From the NCBI GenBank assembly GCA_018816815.1, contig JAHIVD010000022.1:1-9378 (forward strand): 9,378 nt of DNA, in the 5' to 3' direction. Under the pieces are notes generated by a model that was given only the letters and a program-made list of their open reading frames with translations, did no database searches and was not told where the DNA came from. Both the position numbers and the translations under genes were made by a program. Below, in pieces: positions 1 through 5,826 of the stretch. This DNA is from Patescibacteria group bacterium. Lineage in GTDB: Bacteria; Patescibacteriota; Microgenomatia; Daviesbacterales; UBA10151. Each line of letters opens with the position of its first letter. The stretch's first letter is position 1.

Positions 1-105
1 GAAGGCTACTTTGTTTCCACTGTTGGAGCTAATGAAGAACAGGTAAGAAAATATATTCAGCAACAAGGTGAAGAGGATTTTGGGCAAGCGAAGCTTGAAA
101 TATGA
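1..105 (+). CDS. tnpA: IS200/IS605 transposase TnpA, C-terminal fragment
   Basis: Frame 1 is open from the window edge and ends at TGA 103-105, giving 34 residues. The fragment begins GYFVSTVGANEEQVRKYI and continues with a glutamine- and glutamate-rich stretch. This matches the C-terminal helix of Y1 (HUH) transposases of the IS200/IS605 group, whose family pattern is roughly YFVSTVG..EE.IRKYI.NQE. In the family this helix carries the catalytic tyrosine region, and the HUH motif lies upstream, outside the window. The enzyme nicks and rejoins single-stranded element ends at the hairpins. Only the 3' end is visible, so whether the gene is intact cannot be judged. The short tail to the right-end hairpin (7 nt) is normal for the family. 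Confidence 0.8.
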   Translation, partial: EGYFVSTVGANEEQVRKYIQQQGEEDFGQAKLEI

Positions 106-111
106 GGGAAA

Positions 112-131
112 CCGGCTGCGTAAGCTGCCGG
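112..131 (+). repeat. IS200/IS605 right-end hairpin
   Basis: CCGGC-T-GC / GC-T-GCCGG closes on a GTAA loop, with one T-T mismatch in the stem. It lies between the transposase stop and the presumed element end. In this family TnpA binds such imperfect subterminal hairpins, with an unpaired base in the stem as a recognition feature. Its position and form support the mobile-element call. Confidence 0.7.
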
Positions 132-144
132 TAGTTCATAAATA

Positions 145-903
145 TTGAAATATAATTCAGACATTCATCATATGGCAATAATTGACGGCAGAAACAGGTG
201 TGGGATGACAGTGGGAAAAAGACTTAAAGATAATCCGGATTTTCCTCTAAGAAGGTCAATCAAATGCGGTAAGTGTGGTGGGCATTTATCAGGCGGATGG
301 AGCAGGGGCAGATCAAAAAGATATGCTTACTATGTTTGTAAAAACCGATGCGGTGCACCCTCAATTAAAGTTACGGTCTTAAAAGATTCACTTATAGAAT
401 TTCTTACAGAATATACGCCACCTAAGGAAAAATTAGAGCTCTTTTTAATGCTAATGCGGCAGAGGTTTAATCAAGACATAGCTCAACTTAGAACAAAAAG
501 AGAAAAGGCTGAACAGGAAATAGCACAGTTAAAACAAATGAGGATAACATTGGGGCGTAAGAATATGGAGGGTGTGTATGATGACGAGTATTTCCGAGAA
601 CAAAAGAAAGACTTAGATGGAAAAATTACTGATTGGGAATCAGTCTTAGGAAGCACTGTATATGATACTAAGTACACAATGGATGATATTGAAAAATTTA
701 TGAGGGCGAAGTTTGAAGATCTAGGTAGAACTTATGATAAATCTGAGCCTGGTGAGAAAAGAGTTTTGCTTGGTTCGATAAGCCCCAATAGGTTGGCCTG
801 GCAGTATTCTGGCTTATCGAACCAGCAGTTTAGCGCGGAGTATCAAGCTATTCTCGGTGTTCAACCTAACCAAAATGCACTGGGGGTGACTGAGGGGAGT
901 TGA
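145..903 (+). pseudogene. Large serine recombinase, C-terminal remnant truncated by an IS
   Basis: About 250 residues resemble the C-terminal half of large serine recombinases. The end of the recombinase domain has NPDFPLRR at about residues 30-37. A zinc beta-ribbon follows (CGKCGGHL at 41-48, then YYVCKNRCG at 62-70, giving Cys pairs near 41/44 and 65/69). A long coiled-coil lies at about 100-165, and a terminal ISPNRLAW segment sits near 215. The N-terminal resolvase domain with the catalytic serine is absent: stops lie at 121-123 and 139-141 in this frame, and the IS200/IS605 right end abuts the fragment. The first codon (TTG at 145) has no ribosome-binding site and is only the ORF limit. 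The frame runs on into the 3' end of tRNA-His and stops at 901-903 inside the T-loop. That placement suggests an integrase at the edge of an element inserted at the tRNA. The fragment is presumably inactive, although the other half may survive left of the IS. Confidence 0.82.
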
Positions 904-957
904 ACCCCCGGCCTTCCACTTCACAGGCGGACGCTCTACCGTTGAGCTACAGTCACC
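885..957 (-). tRNA. tRNA-His (anticodon GTG)
   Basis: Read on the minus strand, the cloverleaf is complete. The acceptor GTGACTG pairs with CAGTCAC. The D-arm is GCTC/GAGC, the anticodon stem TCCGC/GTGGA carries loop CTGTGAA (anticodon 922-924), and the T-arm has loop TTCAACT. An extra 5' G (957) faces discriminator C (885), the G-1:C73 pair diagnostic of tRNA-His. The next bases are CCC rather than CCA, so CCA must be added after transcription. The 3' 19 nt overlap the recombinase frame on the other strand. An extended -10 lies a few bases upstream (967-975). Confidence 0.95.
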
Positions 958-966
958 ATTGGGCTA

Positions 967-975
967 ATTTTACCA
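967..975 (-). promoter_or_regulatory. Extended -10 promoter candidate for tRNA-His
   Basis: TGGTAAAAT on the minus strand is an extended -10 (TGn plus TAAAAT), ending 10 nt before the tRNA 5' end. That would place the transcription start 2-4 nt ahead of the tRNA. No convincing -35 lies at 17-18 nt. If it is used, the tRNA is transcribed independently of the terminator at 997-1019. Confidence 0.45.
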
Positions 976-996
976 GATTTTTTAGTTTATAGCACT

Positions 997-1019
997 AAAA
1001 AAGTCCCTTGCGGGACTTT
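997..1019 (-). terminator. Rho-independent terminator (GCAA tetraloop)
   Basis: Minus strand: AAAGUCCC-GCAA-GGGACUUU (1000-1019) followed by a T6 tract (1002-997). It is a compact 8-bp stem on a stable GNRA loop. It faces the promoter at 1060-1088 and lies upstream of tRNA-His, so it ends the short transcript between them or attenuates read-through into the tRNA. Confidence 0.75.
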
Positions 1020-1054
1020 CTTAGAGAACTTGTAAATCTTGCGATTCACAAGTT
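997..1054 (-). ncRNA. Candidate 58-nt two-hairpin small RNA
   Basis: On the minus strand the predicted start of transcription (about 1053-1054) coincides with the first base of a 12-bp hairpin, AACUUGUGAAUC / GAUUUACAAGUU, closed by a GCAA tetraloop. A 7-nt linker follows, then a second hairpin (8 bp, again GCAA) with a U6 tract. The G-U pair in hairpin 1 becomes an A-C mismatch on the plus strand, so the fold favours minus-strand transcription, in agreement with the promoter and U-tract. There is no ORF and no RNA family that I recognise. Alternatively it is an attenuator leader for tRNA-His 40 nt downstream. Confidence 0.45.
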
Positions 1055-1059
1055 ATATC

Positions 1060-1088
1060 ACTTTATTATATTAACAATGCCTTGTCAA
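1060..1088 (-). promoter_or_regulatory. Sigma70-type promoter upstream of the two-hairpin RNA
   Basis: Minus strand: perfect -35 TTGACA (1083-1088), 17-bp spacer, -10 TAAAGT (1060-1065). Transcription would begin at about 1053-1054, the first base of hairpin 1. No coding gene follows before the terminator at 997-1019. Confidence 0.6.
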
Positions 1089-1127
1089 CTAGGACGAAAT
1101 GGATCAAAATATAGCAAAATTGAGTTT

Positions 1128-1149
1128 CTGTTTTGAAACAGGCTTTTTT
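1128..1149 (+). terminator. Weak terminator-like hairpin, plus strand
   Basis: CTGTT-TTGA-AACAG followed by GC and T6 (1144-1149). The stem is only 5 bp, plus a possible outer wobble pair. It could stop plus-strand transcription coming through the recombinase remnant, protecting the convergent gene to the right. The rest of 1089-1219 holds no gene that I can see; a small 5-bp stem-loop (ACTTC/GAAGT) lies at about 1199-1211. Confidence 0.3.
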
Positions 1150-1219
1150 GGTACCTGAGCAAATTTGTAGCAGATGAAATCAAACCAGTCAAAGGAGACT
1201 TCTCGGAAGTGTTATTTGT

Positions 1220-3082
1220 TTATTTTTGAAAAGGCAATATTTTCCAAAGCTCCCTTGGATTGAGCATTGCAGAGAGTATATCCGGATTGAGTTTGCCAAA
1301 ATCCAAAATATTTATTCCGGCAGATACTTTTTGTTGAAATTGGGCTGGTTTATAAAAAGGCTTTTCCAGGATAAAATCAAAAGTATAATCAGGAAGTAAA
1401 TATCTTGCTTCAATTCCGGCAGATAAACCGTTTTTATCAAGAACAATTGTTTGCGAATTTTCTCCTGTTGCCCCTTTAATTGATAAAATATAATTTCCGG
1501 AGAAATCTTCTTTCCACTCCAAACCACCTTTGATTTTAAGTATAACCGGAGATTTAACCATAGTAGTAAATTCTACCGGTTTCATGTCAAACTGTTTTCC
1601 GGAGGAAAATAGATTAAGAGCTATTTTAAAACTACCGCTTGAAGGTGCGTGCAAACTTAATTGGAAAGTAAACTCCTTTCCGGGTTCTACTTTTACTGTC
1701 TTTAGTAGTTCAACCGGCTTAATGCCTAATTCTTCTGCTCCTTCTATTGCTGCCAAGCTAACCTGCTTAAAATTTCCCTGCGGATCATTCCAGATAGATT
1801 GACCAATATTTTTAAAGGTTAGAGAAATAATATAGTTTTGTCCTGAAACTACAGAAGAATAGATTTCACCTTTTGTTAATTCTGCTTTGCTTTCCTGAAT
1901 AGGATCACCCATAGTTTTTGGCAAATCCCTTATTATCTGATAAGCCGGATAATATTCAGGGAATTCTATTCCCAGGATCTGTGTATTTTGTTTTTCACCG
2001 GTTATTTTTTTAAATGAGAAGTGATCAAAAGGAATTTCCTGGTAACTAAGCAAAAAAGGTGTTACAGCAACAATCCTGCCACTATTCCATGCATTCAGGA
2101 ATGCCTGCTTGTAATAATCTGCAACAGTATCAGAAGAAGGCAGCCTGGAATCGTAATTTAGACCTTCTGCATGTTTCCATCCTGTTTCCGTAATGAATAC
2201 AGGCAAGTTTTTTGAAACACCTAAATTGCGAAGTTGCTGCAGCTCCCAATACCAGGTTCTAACAGTGCCGCGTCCGATGCTACCAGGTAAACCAATAAAT
2301 TCCGGATTAGGATAAGAATGCGATACCCAACCGTCTAATTTTTCAAAAATACCGGGTACGGTTTCTTCCATCTGCTTCATGAAAAATAATTCATCCTCAA
2401 TTTCAGGAGGATTAGAAGGAGCTGAAGCATCAAATCCTCCGTTGAGTACAAAAAAGTCCTGATTTTTACTTTTAAGCGCTGCAATAACCTGATCCAATGT
2501 TTTTGCATAAGAGGGCGCGTCAACTTTATTTCCCCATTCTTTAGCGTGATTGGGTTCGTTGTAAACAATAACGTACCGATTTTTTGTTGGCCAGTTTAAA
2601 TTGTCTAAAAAATCAGCCCAGGCTTCTTCTTCTCCTTCGTAAGGTCTTTTCCAATAATCACCTTCAGGATGAGTAGCTATCCTGACAAGAGGAATTAAGT
2701 GTCTGCGGCGGCAATCATTAAAAAACTCCTGCCATTTATCATGATTCCTGTCTTTGCTTTCAATTAAAACCGTAATATAACCCCAGTCACCGTTGGTGTT
2801 AACCAACTCTGCAGCAGGAGAAGACTCATCAGGAGTAGCCTGGATAATATGAATACCGAATTTATTATTAGGAACAGATAAAGGATCAACAACCGCGTAA
2901 GCAGGGGATAAGTTATAAAATGCAGTAAACAGGAAAAATAAAAATGTAATAACACTATAGCTTAGAATTTGTAATCTAAAAACTTCTTCTTGATTTTTGG
3001 GTTTTCTTTGGATTATATTTAAAGTCATGGTAGAAATCCAGGAACCTATTAATGTTTGGGTATTTTTTAAAAATAATTCCAT
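1220..3082 (-). CDS. Exported TIM-barrel glycoside hydrolase-like protein (clan GH-A type)
   Basis: The protein has 620 residues. A cytoplasmic N-terminus of about 36 residues precedes a hydrophobic segment (38-56) ending SPAYA (59-63), which is a signal peptide or a membrane anchor. A TIM-barrel region spans about 74-390. YNEPN (174-178) gives the presumed acid/base E176, and ITETGW (297-302) gives nucleophile E299; NEP and TETG strand ends in this order are typical of clan GH-A. SHSYP (254-258) is another active-site-like motif. An Ig-like region (about 405-505, FKNIGQSIWN) resembles the tryptophan-containing FW/NBR1-type domain, and one more beta-rich domain follows (515-600). The ATG is preceded by AGGAG with 9-nt spacing, which favours this long N-terminus over M19. 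It probably acts on a surface or environmental polysaccharide; the substrate is not inferable. It is transcribed divergently from dinB. Confidence 0.78.
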   Translation of the reverse strand: MELFLKNTQTLIGSWISTMTLNIIQRKPKNQEEVFRLQILSYSVITFLFFLFTAFYNLSPAYAVVDPLSVPNNKFGIHIIQATPDESSPAAELVNTNGDWGYITVLIESKDRNHDKWQEFFNDCRRRHLIPLVRIATHPEGDYWKRPYEGEEEAWADFLDNLNWPTKNRYVIVYNEPNHAKEWGNKVDAPSYAKTLDQVIAALKSKNQDFFVLNGGFDASAPSNPPEIEDELFFMKQMEETVPGIFEKLDGWVSHSYPNPEFIGLPGSIGRGTVRTWYWELQQLRNLGVSKNLPVFITETGWKHAEGLNYDSRLPSSDTVADYYKQAFLNAWNSGRIVAVTPFLLSYQEIPFDHFSFKKITGEKQNTQILGIEFPEYYPAYQIIRDLPKTMGDPIQESKAELTKGEIYSSVVSGQNYIISLTFKNIGQSIWNDPQGNFKQVSLAAIEGAEELGIKPVELLKTVKVEPGKEFTFQLSLHAPSSGSFKIALNLFSSGKQFDMKPVEFTTMVKSPVILKIKGGLEWKEDFSGNYILSIKGATGENSQTIVLDKNGLSAGIEARYLLPDYTFDFILEKPFYKPAQFQQKVSAGINILDFGKLNPDILSAMLNPRELWKILPFQK

Positions 3083-3169
3083 AAAGCCTTACTCCTTTTT
3101 TTGGCGCAGCAAACAAATCAAGATAGATAAAATCAACTTAATCCATACTTCTAAAAACGGTGCTTCGGT

Positions 3170-3178
3170 ATTTTACCA
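3170..3178 (-). promoter_or_regulatory. Extended -10 candidate for the glycoside hydrolase-like gene
   Basis: The minus strand carries TGGTAAAAT, the same extended -10 seen ahead of tRNA-His. It would give a leader of about 80 nt before the ATG at 3082. No clear -35 is visible. It is offered only because nothing better exists in the 177-bp divergent gap. Confidence 0.3.
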
Positions 3179-3259
3179 TTTTTCAGTATCATCCGGAGGC
3201 GACTTTTACAGACTGAAGTTTGATACAAACAAGCTAAACTGGACTTTGGAGGTTGCAGA

Positions 3260-4627
3260 ATGCGGTACATAATGCATATTGATTTTAATAGCTACTTTGC
3301 CGGTGTGGAACAACAGGCAAATCCCAGGCTCCGCAATAAACCAATAGGGGTAACAGGAGGTGACCGGATGAAAAGAACTGTGCTGGGTGCAGCCTCCATA
3401 GAAGCTAAAAAGTTTGGGGTAAAAACCGGTATGCAGGTTTGGCAAGCAAAAAAATTATGCCCCAATATAATTATTGTGCCAGGAGACTCCAATAAATACC
3501 TGGAGACAACAAAGCGTTTCCTAACTATTTTAAAGGATTGCAGTCCATATCTGGAAGTATTTTCAATAGATGAAGCATTTCTGGAGTTACCACAGGAGAC
3601 TAGCTTGGTCGGCCACAGGAAACTGCTCACACAGCCGAATCACTCCCTTAGAACTTATTTTACACCTGATAATGATCTTAAAACTTCAAGCAGTAAGACA
3701 GGTTTTACTGCACTGCATTCTTTGACTGACTTGGACCTTGCTATTGCTGTGGAAACAGCTTTAAACATTAAAAAAAGGATTAAACTTGAAATAGGCGAGT
3801 GGATCACCTGCTCTGTTGGTATTTCTTACAATAAATTAATCGCAAAACTGGCAGGATCTTTGCAAAAACCTAATGGTCTGGTAATTATTGCCAACCAGGA
3901 AAAGGCTATAAAAGTTTTGGATAAAATTGAGCTGGATGAAATTTGCGGGATCGGACCAGGGATTAAAAAAAGGTTAAATAATATGGGAATATTTAATTTC
4001 TACCAGTTAAGACAAGCTCCTTTGGAAAGCTTACTGGCTTCTTTTAAAAGCTACGGACAAATTTTATATAACATAGCCCGCGGCATTGATTATTCAAAAA
4101 TAGTTCCTTTTTATGAAAAAGGGGAGGTCAAAAGCATAGGCCACAGACATACCACAGATCATGATACAAACGATCCTAACGAGATTAAACAGATTTTACT
4201 TAAATTAACAGAATTGGTTGCCAGAAGGTTAAGGGCTAAAAACTTAATGGGAAAAACCATTCATTGTTGGCGCAGGTCAACTTTACATGATAAAAATATA
4301 TTTTCTGAAGAAAGAATGCAGATAACTGTTCCCAATACAAACAATGGTTTAGAAATCTTCAAAACAGCCTGGAAAATTTTCCAAAACATTTGGCGCGGTG
4401 AAGATATCAGAATGATTGGTATTTCCATTTCCAATCTTAGCTCAACTTTACCCCGAACTTTAAGTTTATTACCTGAAGTTAACAAACAAGAAATAATGCT
4501 GCAAACAATTGACACTATTAACAACAAATACGGTGAATTTACCCTACAGCGAGGTAGTTTATTAACTTCACCAAAAATCCACCGCAGACCTAACCCGTTT
4601 CTTTCAGATAGGCGGTTTAAACTATGA
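3260..4627 (+). CDS. dinB: DNA polymerase IV (Y-family translesion polymerase)
   Basis: The protein has 455 residues. The palm N-terminus HIDFNSYFAGVEQ (6-18) gives metal ligand D8 and steric-gate F13. SIDEAFLEL (102-110) gives catalytic D104 and E105. SVGISYNKLIAKLAGSLQKP (185-204) is the typical palm segment. The thumb helix-hairpin-helix is LDEICGIGPGIKKRL (225-239), followed by a little-finger domain (about 285-410). The family does low-fidelity synthesis past DNA lesions. DFNSYF in place of the usual DMDAFF occurs in a known subgroup. Residues 111-158 form an insertion right after the catalytic motif, so the protein is longer than the usual 350-420 residues. The C-terminus (NPFLSDRRFKL) shows no clear canonical clamp-binding QLxLF. 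The start is fixed by GGAGG (3248-3252) 7 nt before ATG. The sugar epimerase gene follows after 12 nt, probably in one transcript. Confidence 0.93.
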   Translation: MRYIMHIDFNSYFAGVEQQANPRLRNKPIGVTGGDRMKRTVLGAASIEAKKFGVKTGMQVWQAKKLCPNIIIVPGDSNKYLETTKRFLTILKDCSPYLEVFSIDEAFLELPQETSLVGHRKLLTQPNHSLRTYFTPDNDLKTSSSKTGFTALHSLTDLDLAIAVETALNIKKRIKLEIGEWITCSVGISYNKLIAKLAGSLQKPNGLVIIANQEKAIKVLDKIELDEICGIGPGIKKRLNNMGIFNFYQLRQAPLESLLASFKSYGQILYNIARGIDYSKIVPFYEKGEVKSIGHRHTTDHDTNDPNEIKQILLKLTELVARRLRAKNLMGKTIHCWRRSTLHDKNIFSEERMQITVPNTNNGLEIFKTAWKIFQNIWRGEDIRMIGISISNLSSTLPRTLSLLPEVNKQEIMLQTIDTINNKYGEFTLQRGSLLTSPKIHRRPNPFLSDRRFKL

Positions 4628-4639
4628 TATCATTAACTT

Positions 4640-5593
4640 ATGAAGATAATTGTTACCGGAGGAGCCGGATTTTTAGGGTCGCACCTTTGCGACAAACTAA
4701 TTGAAAAAGGCAACCGGGTTATTTGTCTGGATAACTTATTAACAGGAAACATGGATAACATAGCTCATTTGCAGAATAGTCCTAATTTCGAATTTGCCCA
4801 AGTAGATACCAGTGAAGGATTGCCTCAGGATTTGGATTTTGACCAAATCTACCACTTAGCTTCTCCTGCATCCCCCAATCAAAACAATCCCAGAAGTTAT
4901 ATAGCTTTGCCTTTTGACACAATGCAAGTCAATACTTTTGGGACATGGAGCTTATGTGAAGAAGCACTGGTCCGGGGAGCTAAATTTTTATTTGCATCAA
5001 CTTCGGAAATTTACGGAAATCCTTTGGAGCATCCGCAAAAGGAAAGTTACAATGGAAACGTTTCCCCAACAGGCCCGCGTTCTGTTTATGACGAAGCTAA
5101 GCGTTTTGGTGAAACAATCACTGCCGCATTTGTCCGCTACAATAACTTAGACGCTAGAATTGCCCGTATCTTTAATACCTACGGCCCCAGGATGGCCCAA
5201 GACGGCAGAGTAGTGATTGAATTTATTACTGCAGCACTGGCAAATAAACCTTTCCCTGTTTTTGGTGACGGCAAACAAACAAGATCTTTTTGCTACGTAT
5301 CTGATTTAGTTGACGGACTTATTGCAGTAATGGAAAAAGGAGCAAAGGGTGAAGTTTATAATCTTGGTAATCCTCAGGAATTTACTATTCTGGAACTGGC
5401 AGAAACTGTCAAAAAATTAGTTAATTCCACCTCTGAGATAACATCTGTAGAAAGATTACCAACTGATGATCCGGCCAGGCGTTGTCCGGATATTCAAAAA
5501 GCTAAAGAAATGCTTAATTGGGAACCTAAAGTCAATCTTGAAGAAGGGTTGAAAAAACTGCTTGTATATTTACAAACTATACCAAAATCTTAA
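4640..5593 (+). CDS. UDP-glucuronate decarboxylase-like NAD-dependent epimerase/dehydratase
   Basis: The protein has 317 residues, an extended short-chain dehydrogenase of normal length. The Rossmann motif TGGAGFLG (6-13) binds NAD. HLASPASP (72-79), STSEIYGNP (120-128), GPRSVYDEAKR (145-155, with catalytic Y150 and K154) and RIFNTYGPRM are the hallmark series of UDP-xylose synthase/UDP-glucuronate decarboxylases. Those enzymes convert UDP-glucuronate to UDP-xylose through a 4-keto intermediate in the cytoplasm. Related dTDP-glucose dehydratases or UDP-sugar 4-epimerases share the fold, but STSE with PRSxYDExKR points to the decarboxylase group. It would supply nucleotide sugar for cell-surface glycans. 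It lies 12 nt after dinB with no obvious Shine-Dalgarno of its own, so translation may depend on coupling. No clear terminator follows; 5655-5671 forms only a 6-bp AT-rich stem without a T-tract. Confidence 0.85.
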   Translation: MKIIVTGGAGFLGSHLCDKLIEKGNRVICLDNLLTGNMDNIAHLQNSPNFEFAQVDTSEGLPQDLDFDQIYHLASPASPNQNNPRSYIALPFDTMQVNTFGTWSLCEEALVRGAKFLFASTSEIYGNPLEHPQKESYNGNVSPTGPRSVYDEAKRFGETITAAFVRYNNLDARIARIFNTYGPRMAQDGRVVIEFITAALANKPFPVFGDGKQTRSFCYVSDLVDGLIAVMEKGAKGEVYNLGNPQEFTILELAETVKKLVNSTSEITSVERLPTDDPARRCPDIQKAKEMLNWEPKVNLEEGLKKLLVYLQTIPKS

Positions 5594-5674
5594 ATATCAC
5601 TTCACTCCTACTAATGCTACTCATACAGTTCCTGATAAACCCGGCCAAGATAAAATCTTTCATGAAAAGATGCT

Positions 5675-5703
5675 TTGCTAAATCAGATCCAAATTGTTAA
5701 AAT
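5675..5703 (+). promoter_or_regulatory. Promoter of the broken tRNA gene
   Basis: TTGCTA (5675-5680), 17-bp spacer, then TGTTAAAAT with an extended -10 (hexamer 5698-5703). The tRNA remnant begins 9 nt after the -10, the spacing expected for a tRNA promoter. This supports the idea that 5713-5761 was once a working gene. Confidence 0.5.
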
Positions 5704-5712
5704 AAATCAGTT

Positions 5713-5761
5713 GCGCCTGTAGCACGGACTCCGACTAAGTCAGAGCGGATAGAGCAGGATC
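5713..5761 (+). pseudogene. Broken tRNA gene, 5' half only (Arg-like)
   Basis: GCGCCTGTAGC looks like a tRNA acceptor strand, positions 8-9 and D-stem start. GCGGATAGAGCAGGATC looks like the rest of a D-arm and the 5' strand of the anticodon stem (GGATC), much as in bacterial tRNA-Arg. Between them about 16-21 extra bases contain a small hairpin (CTCCGAC/GTCAGAG, one mismatch). After GGATC the similarity stops, at the anticodon stem/loop border. No partner 3' half (for example CAGGCGC) occurs in the window. Against the TAGGGGC acceptor strand of the downstream tRNA-Arg it would pair at 6 of 7 positions, including one wobble. Confidence 0.55.
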
Positions 5762-5774
5762 ATTATTATGTACA

Positions 5775-5803
5775 TTGACAATTGAACACCCCAGAGGTAT
5801 ATA
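5775..5803 (+). promoter_or_regulatory. Promoter of the HTH/LAGLIDADG-like gene
   Basis: TTGACA (5775-5780), 17-bp spacer, TATATA (5798-5803). Transcription would start at about 5810, leaving a leader of about 17 nt with no Shine-Dalgarno before ATG 5827. The -10 lies inside the left arm of the 5794-5823 palindrome. Confidence 0.55.
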
Positions 5804-5823
5804 TACAGTAGTATAGATACCTC
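5794..5823. repeat. 30-nt imperfect palindrome over the promoter (operator candidate)
   Basis: GAGGTAT-A-TATAC / GTATA-G-ATACCTC around a 4-nt centre AGTA: 12 of 13 arm positions pair. It covers the -10 and the start of transcription of the following gene and ends 3 nt before its ATG. That is a natural operator position for autoregulation by the HTH protein it precedes. It could also be a recognition or terminal site of the element. Confidence 0.6.
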
Positions 5824-5826
5824 AGT

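Larger units (their letters stand above)
1..139 (+). mobile_element. IS200/IS605-family element, right end (partial)
   Basis: The window opens inside an insertion sequence. It holds the last 34 codons of a Y1 transposase, then a short non-coding tail with an imperfect hairpin (112-131), then the motif GGTAGTTCAT at about 130-139. A subterminal hairpin a few bases before the end, rather than terminal inverted repeats, is characteristic of the IS200/IS605 family, which moves as single-stranded DNA. The exact right boundary is inferred: recognisable recombinase coding sequence resumes by about 145-170, so the end lies near 139-144. The left end and the target tetranucleotide are outside the window. 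Confidence 0.75.

Noticed and set aside
3292..3630. 112-codon minus-strand frame opposite dinB
   Set aside because: It is antisense to the conserved palm domain of DNA polymerase IV, with no Shine-Dalgarno or recognisable motif.
5655..5671. Terminator after the epimerase gene
   Set aside because: The stem is a 6-bp AT-rich one (ATCTTT/AAAGAT) without a T-tract on either strand, so it is not convincing.
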